Below, piece by piece: positions 1-6,437 of a stretch of 14,033 nt of DNA. The DNA is from an uncultured Candidatus Soleaferrea sp. GTDB taxonomy: Bacteria; Bacillota; Clostridia; Oscillospirales; Ruminococcaceae. The notes beneath the pieces are model-generated. The model saw only the letters and a program-made list of their open reading frames with translations, was not told where the DNA came from and searched no databases. Position numbers and translations under genes: made by a program. The number at the start of each line of letters is the position of its first letter. Positions within the stretch are counted from its first letter, which is position 1. Location of the stretch: NCBI GenBank assembly GCA_934527325.1, contig CAKTAG010000030.1, positions 1 through 14,033 of the forward strand, given 5' to 3'.

Positions 1-330
1 GTGTATGACAGTTATGAAAGTTTTTACCATGGGTTATTGATAGGAATATTAAGTAGAATGAAAGGGTATAAAATACACTCAAATGTAGAAAGTGGGTATG
101 GTAGAAGCGACATAATGCTAGAGCCGGTGGATGAAAGAGAAGCAGCAATAATAATAGAGCTAAAAGTTGCGAAAGAGATAGAAGAATTAAAGCAGAAGAG
201 CGAAGAAGCATTAAAACAAATAGAAGAGAGAAAATATCAAGCGTACCTAAAAAAAATAGGGTGTGAAAATATAATAAAATATGGAATAGCATTTTGTAAT
301 AAAAGATGTTTAATTAAGATGAAGAAATAA
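1..330 (+). CDS. C-terminal part of a PD-(D/E)XK nuclease-superfamily protein (PDDEXK_9 / AAA-ATPase-like family), 5' partial
   Basis: The 109 visible residues match the C-terminal nuclease-like domain found behind an AAA-ATPase-like domain in a large family common in Clostridia and Bacteroidetes. Seen directly: the helix with YESFYHGLLIGILS (residues 4-17), the region GRSDIM with the likely metal-binding Asp at residue 37, and the strand IIIELK with Glu53 and Lys55, giving the D...ExK catalytic signature. The end KYGIAFCNKRCLIK is also typical. Family members are usually about 500 residues or more, so the gene almost certainly starts upstream of the window; GTG at position 1 is an arbitrary first codon. 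The biological role of the family is not established. It ends 32 bases before rplI, so it may share a transcript with it. A free-standing small nuclease-like protein is possible but less likely. Confidence 0.75.
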   Translation: MYDSYESFYHGLLIGILSRMKGYKIHSNVESGYGRSDIMLEPVDEREAAIIIELKVAKEIEELKQKSEEALKQIEERKYQAYLKKIGCENIIKYGIAFCNKRCLIKMKK

Positions 331-362
331 TGTGTGGAATGTGAAAGGTGGTTTAGTGTAGT

Positions 363-806
363 ATGAAGGTAATTTTAAAACAAGATGTTAAAGGTTCTGG
401 TAAAGCTGGAACAGTTATTAATGTAAGTGATGGTTATGCAAAAAATTTTTTACTAAAAAAAGGTTTAGCAGTTGAGGCAACGCAAGGTGAGCTTAAAGCT
501 TTAACAATAAAAAAAGAAGCAGATGAATACCATTGCGAAATGAAAAAAAAGGAAGCACAAGCTGTAGCTTTAAAAATAGATGGTAAAACAATTCATATAT
601 ATATTAAATCTGGCGAAAATGGCCGTTTATTTGGTTCTGTTACTTCAAAAGAGATTGCCGCAAAAATAAAAGAAGAGTATGGAGTAGATATTGATAAGAA
701 AAAAATATCATTAATAGAACATATAAAAACTTGTGGAACTTACCATGTAGATGTGAAATTTATGCCAGGTGTGGTTGCTAAAATGGTAGTTATAGTTGGA
801 GAATAA
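363..806 (+). CDS. rplI: 50S ribosomal protein L9
   Basis: L9 binds 23S rRNA near the base of the L1 stalk and helps maintain translational fidelity and reading frame. The N-terminal domain is unmistakable: MKVILKQDVKGSGKAG followed by VSDGYAKNFLLKKGLAVEAT. Next comes a long charged helix (about residues 42-75) and a C-terminal domain with GENGRLFGSVTSKEIAAKI. At 147 residues it has the family's usual length and is complete. The ATG is preceded by AGGTGG at 346-351, 11 bases away. It is followed after 60 bases by dnaB, a pairing conserved in many Firmicutes. No terminator is visible in that gap, so cotranscription is likely. Confidence 0.97.
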   Translation: MKVILKQDVKGSGKAGTVINVSDGYAKNFLLKKGLAVEATQGELKALTIKKEADEYHCEMKKKEAQAVALKIDGKTIHIYIKSGENGRLFGSVTSKEIAAKIKEEYGVDIDKKKISLIEHIKTCGTYHVDVKFMPGVVAKMVVIVGE

Positions 807-860
807 TTTTAGTAAAATGGGTTTATTATGTTTTGATTTATAATTTTTTATTTTATAGGG

Positions 861-866
861 AAGGAG
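861..866 (+). promoter_or_regulatory. Shine-Dalgarno of dnaB with abnormal spacing
   Basis: AAGGAG is the only strong ribosome binding site before dnaB. It touches the TTG at 867 (zero spacer) and lies nine bases before an in-frame ATA at 876. It therefore bears directly on which codon starts dnaB. Confidence 0.6.
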
Positions 867-2231
867 TTGAGAAAAATAGATAAATTTAATTTTGAACCAG
901 CATTTAATTTTGAAAAATTACCTTATAGTATGGAAGCTGAACAATGTGTTTTGGCATGTATACTAATAGATGGAAATTGCATAACAAGAGTTTTAGATAA
1001 GCTGAAATTAGATTATTTCTTTAATGAAGTAAATAGGCATATATATAGCATTATGGTAATGATGTTTACTTCGGCACAGCCAATTGATGTAATAACAGTT
1101 TTGGATATAGCAAAGCGAGAAAAGGTTTTTCCAACAGAAGAAGAAATAAAAAAATATTTAGGTGAAATAGCAGAGTTATTACCTACTACGGCTAATTTAG
1201 AATCTTATGCTAAAATTATTGAAGAAAAGTATTATATAAGAAGTTTAATAGCCGTTGCTGGTGATATTATAGAAAATGCAAATGTTGGATTTCAAAATGT
1301 AGAAAATTTAATAGATTCTGCAGAGCAACGGATATTTGAAATTAGGCAAGGTAAAAATAGCCCTGGTTTAGTTCCTATAAATGAAATAATTATTGAAGCT
1401 TACGATAAATTACAAAAACTTTCTGGCGAAGATAGAGAAAATTTTATAGGTATTCCAACAGGTTTTTCTCAACTTGATAGGGCAATTTTAGGTTTAAATA
1501 AATCTGATTTAATTTTACTTGCTGCTAGGCCAGCTATGGGTAAAACAGCTTTTGCTTTGAATATTGTTACTAATGTTGCTATTAAAGCTAGCAAATCTGT
1601 AGCTGTTTTTTCTTTAGAAATGAGTAGTGAACAATTGGTAACTAGGGTGCTTTCTTCTATAGCTAAAATAAAAGGTATAGCACTTAAAACAGGTAATTTA
1701 ACTGTAGATGATTGGACAAGGCTAGCTATTAGTGCTCAAGAATTGGCAAAAGCTAAAATATATATTGATGATACGCCAAATATTACTGTTTCTGAGATGA
1801 AAGCAAAAGTTAGAAGGTTAAGAAATATAGACTTAGTAGTTGTAGATTATTTGCAACTTATGCAAAATGCTCGCCGTTCTGATAGCAGGGTACAAGAAAT
1901 TTCGGATATAACAAGAGCGCTTAAAATTATGGCTAAAGAATTAAATGTACCTGTTATTGCATTGTCTCAATTATCAAGAGGTCCAGATACAAGAATGGAG
2001 CATCAACCTAAATTATCAGATTTAAGAGATTCAGGTTCAATAGAACAAGATGCAGATATAGTTATGTTTTTATATAGAGAAGCTTATTACGACAAAGCTT
2101 GTGAAAACCCTAACATAGCAGAATGTATAGTAGCTAAAAATAGACATGGTGAAACTGGTACCATAGAACTGGCTTGGGATGGCCAATATACTAAATTTGA
2201 AAATCTGGAGAAATTCAGAAATGATGAATAA
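867..2231 (+). CDS. dnaB: Replicative DNA helicase DnaB (called DnaC in Bacillus)
   Basis: Hexameric 5'-3' helicase that unwinds DNA at the replication fork. The N-terminal DnaB domain begins at LPYSMEAEQ (residues 18-26). After a linker, the RecA-like ATPase domain carries Walker A in RPAMGKT (221-227), the FSLEMS strand with catalytic Glu251, Walker B in VVVDYLQLM (324-332), and the late motif LSDLRDSGSIEQDADIVMFLYRE (383-405). At 454 residues it is full length with no sign of an intein. The start is uncertain: TTG at 867 directly abuts the Shine-Dalgarno AAGGAG (861-866), leaving no spacer. No other ATG, GTG or TTG precedes the conserved domain; the next in-frame ATG (930) lies inside the LPYSMEAEQ motif. 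ATA at 876 sits at a normal spacing. The 3' end overlaps the start of tilS. Confidence 0.95.
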   Translation: MRKIDKFNFEPAFNFEKLPYSMEAEQCVLACILIDGNCITRVLDKLKLDYFFNEVNRHIYSIMVMMFTSAQPIDVITVLDIAKREKVFPTEEEIKKYLGEIAELLPTTANLESYAKIIEEKYYIRSLIAVAGDIIENANVGFQNVENLIDSAEQRIFEIRQGKNSPGLVPINEIIIEAYDKLQKLSGEDRENFIGIPTGFSQLDRAILGLNKSDLILLAARPAMGKTAFALNIVTNVAIKASKSVAVFSLEMSSEQLVTRVLSSIAKIKGIALKTGNLTVDDWTRLAISAQELAKAKIYIDDTPNITVSEMKAKVRRLRNIDLVVVDYLQLMQNARRSDSRVQEISDITRALKIMAKELNVPVIALSQLSRGPDTRMEHQPKLSDLRDSGSIEQDADIVMFLYREAYYDKACENPNIAECIVAKNRHGETGTIELAWDGQYTKFENLEKFRNDE

Positions 2232-3657
2232 AAGGTTTGTTAATAGCAAATATAGTGGTGGTATGTCTAAAATTTCAGAAGCAGTTTATAAAATTTTAAA
2301 TGGCCAAAGAGTTGAAAAAATAACAGATATGATAGCTTATAATGATAAAATTATTGTAGGGCTTTCTGGTGGTGCAGATTCGGTAGCGTTAACTTATTTT
2401 TTGTATGAAATTTCTAAGTATTATAATTTAGAAGTAATGGGGTGCCATATAAACCATGGTATAAGAGGTAATGAAGCAGATGCAGACCAGGAATTTGTTA
2501 GAATATATTGTGATAAGTTAAACATAAAACTATTTGAAATGAAAGTTAATTTAACAGAAGTAGCAGCTAGCAGTAAAATGTCCTTAGAAGAGATTGGTAG
2601 AAATGTACGGTACAAATTTTTTAAAGAATGCAGTGAAAAATATAATGCCAAAATAGCTACTGCACACACAATGAGTGATAATGCAGAGACAGTGATTTTA
2701 AATTTAATAAGAGGTTCTGGTTTAAAAGGGCTTTGTGGAATACCAGCTACCAGAGAAAATATTATTAGACCTTTTATAAATTTTACAAGAGAAGAAATTG
2801 AAAAATATTGTGAAGAAAATTCATTAGCTTTTGTTGTAGATAGTACAAACCTTTTGGATGACTATAGTAGAAATTTAGTTAGGCATAAAATAATACCAAT
2901 TATTTGTAATATAAATCCTAATTTTTTATCGACAATTAATAGAAATTGTGATATTATATTAGAAGACGAAATGTATTTAAATGGAATAGTGGAAGATGCA
3001 ATAAAAAAAATATATACTGGTAATGGATATAACATCAATGAATTGAATAAATATTCTAGTAATATAAAAGGTAGAATTATAAAAAAAATATTAAAAGAAA
3101 ATTTTTTACCATATGAATATAAAAAAATAAAATTGATTATAGATTTTATTAATGGAGAGTTTTTAAATAATGGTAAAATTGAATATAAATTGAGTTTAAG
3201 CAAAAATCAGTATATTGAAAAAAATGGTGATTATTTCAACATAAAAAAATTTGTAAAAACTTCTAAAGCAAAATTAAATGTTAAGTTGTATGATAGTTGT
3301 TGTAATAATTACATTAAATATGATATAATAGATTATAATGACATTAAAGACGATATTGAAAAAAATAAACGTATTTTAAAATGTTGTTTAGATTATAATA
3401 AAATTATAGGTCAACCAATTTTAAGGTATAAGAATAATGGTGATAAAATTAAACTGGCATACAGAAATGGTTCAAAATCATTAAAAAAACTTTTTAACGA
3501 AGAAAAAATACCTTTGGAACACAGAGATAAAATATTTGTTATAGCTGATGACAAAGGGGTTATATGGGTAAGTGGTTTTGGGGCAGATGAAAGAGTAAAT
3601 GTTAACAGTTCTACTAAAAAAGTTTTATTTTTAAATTTTAGTAAAAACAAACGTTAG
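2221..3657 (+). CDS. tilS: tRNA(Ile)-lysidine synthetase
   Basis: TilS is an ATP-dependent ligase that converts the wobble C34 of tRNA-Ile(CAU) to lysidine, which changes its identity from Met to Ile. It is essential in most bacteria. The PP-loop motif SGGADS is at residues 49-54. It is followed by CHINHGIRGNEADADQEFV and ATAHTMSDNAETVILNLIRGSG, both typical of the N-terminal catalytic domain. The divergent C-terminal part includes GDKIKLAYRNGSKSLKKLF, the TilS C-terminal signature. I chose ATG 2221 over the longer open frame beginning at 2179 because GGAG at 2207-2210 lies ten bases upstream and because the longer form would sit deep inside dnaB; this gives 478 residues. It overlaps dnaB by 11 bases, which suggests translational coupling. 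The C-terminal half is very AT-rich and rich in Asn, Ile and Lys. Confidence 0.94.
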   Translation: MMNKRFVNSKYSGGMSKISEAVYKILNGQRVEKITDMIAYNDKIIVGLSGGADSVALTYFLYEISKYYNLEVMGCHINHGIRGNEADADQEFVRIYCDKLNIKLFEMKVNLTEVAASSKMSLEEIGRNVRYKFFKECSEKYNAKIATAHTMSDNAETVILNLIRGSGLKGLCGIPATRENIIRPFINFTREEIEKYCEENSLAFVVDSTNLLDDYSRNLVRHKIIPIICNINPNFLSTINRNCDIILEDEMYLNGIVEDAIKKIYTGNGYNINELNKYSSNIKGRIIKKILKENFLPYEYKKIKLIIDFINGEFLNNGKIEYKLSLSKNQYIEKNGDYFNIKKFVKTSKAKLNVKLYDSCCNNYIKYDIIDYNDIKDDIEKNKRILKCCLDYNKIIGQPILRYKNNGDKIKLAYRNGSKSLKKLFNEEKIPLEHRDKIFVIADDKGVIWVSGFGADERVNVNSSTKKVLFLNFSKNKR

Positions 3658-3687
3658 CTTATTTTAATTCTTTAAAATTTATAAAAA

Positions 3688-3703
3688 TGTTTCACATGAA
3701 ACA
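3688..3703. other. Candidate parS centromere-like site (Spo0J/ParB binding)
   Basis: The 16-mer TGTTTCACATGAAACA matches the widely conserved bacterial parS consensus TGTTTCACGTGAAACA at 15 of 16 positions, differing only at one base of the central CG. The inverted repeat extends to 3684-3707, with 11-base perfect arms (AAAATGTTTCA / TGAAACATTTT) around a central CA. It lies in the 99-base gap between tilS and hpt. Chromosomal parS sites cluster around oriC, and rplI-dnaB and tilS-hpt-ftsH are origin-proximal in several Firmicutes, so the location fits. As RNA the same arms would form a hairpin followed by only a weak T tract (TTTTAGAATTT), so a tilS terminator is the main alternative. Confidence 0.6.
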
Positions 3704-3756
3704 TTTTAGAATTTAATGTATGTTAAGTAACTATAAAATTTTAGGAGGGTGTAAAT

Positions 3757-4296
3757 GTGCATAAAGATGTAATAAAAGTACTTTTAACAGAAGAACAAAT
3801 AAAGGCAAGAGTAAAGGAACTTGGTAAGCAGATCAACGATGACTATAAAGATAAAAATTTATTGATGGTTAGTGTTTTAAAGGGTTCAGTTATTTTTATA
3901 TCAGATTTAATGCGAGCAGTTGATTGTTACATGAAAGTGGATTTTATGTCGGTATCTACCTATTGCGGTGGTATAAAAACAACAGGAGTAGTAAAAATAT
4001 TAAAAGATTTAGATATGGATATTGATGGATATGATGTTTTGTTGGTTGAAGATATATTAGATAGTGGACTTACCTTGAATTATATACGAGAGTTGTTAAC
4101 AAAAAGGAACCCACGCAGTATAAAAATAGCAACACTATTAAATAAATCTGAACAACGAAAAATAGATATTCAAGCTGACTATATAGGTTTTGATTTACCA
4201 GATGAGTTTGTTATAGGTTATGGTTTAGACTACGATGAAAAATATAGAAATTTACCATACATAGGGGTATTGGACCCAGTTGTTTATACTACTTAA
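3757..4296 (+). CDS. hpt: Hypoxanthine phosphoribosyltransferase
   Basis: Cytosolic purine-salvage enzyme that transfers the phosphoribosyl group of PRPP to hypoxanthine, and usually guanine, to give IMP or GMP. The PRPP-binding motif LLVEDILDSGLTL is at about residues 95-107. The substrate-loop region VLKGSVIFISDLMR (40-53) and the C-terminal ADYIGFDLPDEFVIGYGLDYDEKYRNLPYIG are textbook for the family. Length (179 residues) is normal. The start is GTG, eight bases after an excellent AGGAGG (3743-3748); an overlapping ATG at 3755 is out of frame. The tilS-hpt-ftsH order is conserved in Firmicutes. A gap of 90 bases separates it from ftsH, with no convincing terminator. Confidence 0.96.
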   Translation: MHKDVIKVLLTEEQIKARVKELGKQINDDYKDKNLLMVSVLKGSVIFISDLMRAVDCYMKVDFMSVSTYCGGIKTTGVVKILKDLDMDIDGYDVLLVEDILDSGLTLNYIRELLTKRNPRSIKIATLLNKSEQRKIDIQADYIGFDLPDEFVIGYGLDYDEKYRNLPYIGVLDPVVYTT

Positions 4297-4386
4297 AAAA
4301 GCATTATTGTGTTAAGCTGTAGGTAGCTATATTTTTAAATATAATTAAATTTTTGCTTCTAGAAATAAAAGGAGTGTGTTAAAAAA

Positions 4387-6291
4387 TTGAAAAATAATAA
4401 CAACTTAAAAAATAGTGGTGTTTTAACATATGTTACTATAGCAATTATAATAATGATGGGTGGAATGTTTTTTTTAACACGGAATGCTAAAACATTACAA
4501 TATTATGAAGTTATACAATATTTCCAAAAAGGTGAAGTTAAAGAATTTGAGTTAAATATTGGTAGCGGGCAAGTAATTTTGGAACTTAAAGGTGAATCTA
4601 AACCAGTGGTATATAAAGTTCCATATCCGGCATTATTTATTGAAGATGTTAACGAACTTGTTAAGGAACATAATGAAAAAAATCCAGATGATATTATAAA
4701 GTATAATTATAAGCGGGGTAGCCAAGCACCGGAATGGATAATGGCGATATTCCCAACATTGTTGCTAATAGCATCTTGTATTGGATTTTATATTTTTATG
4801 TTTAAAAAATCTGATGCTGGTGGAATAGGTAAAATAGGAAGCTTTGGAAAAGCTAAAATAAAAAAAGCAGATGAAATAAAGGTTACATTTAATGATGTAG
4901 CAGGTGCAGATGAAGAAAAAGAAGAATTGCAAGAAATAATAGACTTTTTAAAAAATGCAGAAAAATTTAATGCATTAGGAGCTAAAATTCCAAAGGGTGT
5001 TTTGTTAATGGGTCCGCCGGGAACAGGTAAAACATTAATAGCTAAAGCTGTTGCAGGTGAATCTGGAGTTCCATTTTTTTCAATATCTGGTTCAGATTTT
5101 GTTGAGATGTTTGTTGGTGTAGGAGCTTCTAGAGTAAGGGATATATTTAGCCAAGCTAAAAAGCAGGCACCAAGTATTATTTTTATTGACGAAATAGATG
5201 CTGTTGGTAGAAGACGTGGAGCAGGTCTTGGTGGTGGACATGATGAAAGAGAACAAACACTTAACCAATTATTAGTTGAAATGGATGGGTTTGCAGAAAA
5301 CTCTGGTGTAATAGTTATTGCAGCTACTAATAGAAAAGATGTTTTAGACCCGGCATTGTTAAGGCCTGGAAGGTTTGATAGGCAAGTTTATGTTGGGTAC
5401 CCAGATATAAAAGGTAGAGAAGAAATTTTAAAAGTTCATACAAAAAATAAACTTCTTGCACCAGATGTTAATTTACACACAATAGCAAAAAAAACAGCTG
5501 GATTTGTTGGTGCAGATTTAGCTAACTTAGTTAATGAAGCAGCATTGTTAGCGGCTAAAAAGAATAAAAAATCTATTACTGCCGATGATATTGAAGAGGC
5601 TACTATTAAAGTTATAGCTGGTCCAGAAAAAAAATCTAGAGTAGTTACAGAAAAAGATAAGCGTTTAACAGCTTACCACGAAGCGGGGCATGCAGTTTGT
5701 ACTTACTATTCGCCAACTCAAGACCCTGTACATGAAATATCAATTATACAAAGAGGTATGGCTGGTGGTTTTACACTATCTTTACCATCGCACGATAAAA
5801 TGTACGTAACAAAAACGGAAATGTTTGAAGATATTGTAGTTTTGTTGGGTGGTAGAGTTGCCGAGCAAATAATTTTAGGCGATATTTCTTCTGGTGCTTC
5901 TAACGATATTTTAAGAGCTACAAGTACAGCTAGAAATATGGTAACTAAATATGGTTTTAGCCAAAAGTTAGGGCCAATTGTTTATGGCAACGACCATGAT
6001 GAGGTATTTTTAGGTAGAGATTTTGCTCAAAACAGAAATTACTCAGAAGAAATTGCATCGCAAATAGATTTAGAAATTAGGCAGATTATTGATAAAGCTT
6101 ATGAAAGCACTTTAACTATACTTAAAGACCATATAGATAAATTGCATAAAGTAGCAAAATATTTATTTAAAAATGAAAATGTAAATGAAGCTACTTTTAA
6201 AAAACTTATGGAAGATGATGAGTTTTTTCCAGTAGATATGGAAGTTATAGAGGTTAAAGATTATACTGAAGAAGATGAAAATAGCATTTAG
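4387..6291 (+). CDS. ftsH: ATP-dependent zinc metalloprotease FtsH
   Basis: Membrane-anchored hexameric AAA+ protease that degrades misfolded membrane proteins and short-lived regulators. Domains in order: transmembrane segment 1 (about residues 11-31); an extracytoplasmic stretch of about 85 residues; transmembrane segment 2 (about 117-139); the AAA module with Walker A GPPGTGKT (209-216), pore loop MFVGVGAS (241-248), Walker B IIFIDE (264-269) and the second region of homology with RPGRFDR (326-332); then the M41 peptidase domain with zinc motif HEAGH (431-435) and the third ligand in SGASND (Asp507). The gene is complete at 634 residues. The start is TTG, 12 bases after AGGAG (4370-4374), which is longer than optimal. 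No other start codon lies between. A strong terminator follows 14 bases after the stop codon. Confidence 0.96.
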   Translation: MKNNNNLKNSGVLTYVTIAIIIMMGGMFFLTRNAKTLQYYEVIQYFQKGEVKEFELNIGSGQVILELKGESKPVVYKVPYPALFIEDVNELVKEHNEKNPDDIIKYNYKRGSQAPEWIMAIFPTLLLIASCIGFYIFMFKKSDAGGIGKIGSFGKAKIKKADEIKVTFNDVAGADEEKEELQEIIDFLKNAEKFNALGAKIPKGVLLMGPPGTGKTLIAKAVAGESGVPFFSISGSDFVEMFVGVGASRVRDIFSQAKKQAPSIIFIDEIDAVGRRRGAGLGGGHDEREQTLNQLLVEMDGFAENSGVIVIAATNRKDVLDPALLRPGRFDRQVYVGYPDIKGREEILKVHTKNKLLAPDVNLHTIAKKTAGFVGADLANLVNEAALLAAKKNKKSITADDIEEATIKVIAGPEKKSRVVTEKDKRLTAYHEAGHAVCTYYSPTQDPVHEISIIQRGMAGGFTLSLPSHDKMYVTKTEMFEDIVVLLGGRVAEQIILGDISSGASNDILRATSTARNMVTKYGFSQKLGPIVYGNDHDEVFLGRDFAQNRNYSEEIASQIDLEIRQIIDKAYESTLTILKDHIDKLHKVAKYLFKNENVNEATFKKLMEDDEFFPVDMEVIEVKDYTEEDENSI

Positions 6292-6304
6292 TTAATTTTA
6301 CAAA

Positions 6305-6353
6305 CTTTAGGTATTAGAATTTATTTTAATAATTCTAATATCTAGAGTTTTTT
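6305..6353 (+). terminator. Intrinsic terminator after ftsH
   Basis: A 17-base-pair stem (6305-6321 with 6331-6347; two G-U pairs, otherwise complete) encloses a nine-base loop and is followed immediately by six T residues (6348-6353). It lies 14 bases after the ftsH stop, so it should end the rplI-to-ftsH transcript and separate it from the topoisomerase gene. Confidence 0.9.
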
Positions 6354-6377
6354 AGATGTTAAGGAATAAAGTTAAAA

Positions 6378-6383
6378 TATAAT
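6378..6383 (+). promoter_or_regulatory. Possible -10 element for the topoisomerase gene
   Basis: TATAAT lies 25 bases after the ftsH terminator and 55 bases before the TTG start. No good -35 is visible at 16-18 bases upstream. In such AT-rich DNA a TATAAT occurs often by chance. The call rests mainly on the need for a new promoter after a strong terminator. Confidence 0.35.
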
Positions 6384-6422
6384 AAAAATTTTAAATATAA
6401 AAAAATGGTGGTTACAAAATAT

Positions 6423-6428
6423 AGGAGG
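6423..6428 (+). promoter_or_regulatory. Ribosome binding site that fixes the topoisomerase start at TTG 6438
   Basis: A perfect AGGAGG, nine bases before TTG 6438. It lies inside the longer open frame that begins at ATG 6405, and that ATG has no ribosome binding site of its own (A/T-rich sequence only upstream). TTG 6438 is therefore the likely start. Confidence 0.8.
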
Positions 6429-6437
6429 GAAAATAAT

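Noticed and set aside
839..844. TATAAT before dnaB
   Set aside because: No -35 at suitable spacing, and it lies only 22 bases before the TTG; likely chance.
4307..4345. TTGTGT with TATATT, and a TATAAT at 4340-4345, between hpt and ftsH
   Set aside because: The first pair is only 15 bases apart and the TATAAT lacks a -35. In such AT-rich sequence neither is better than chance.
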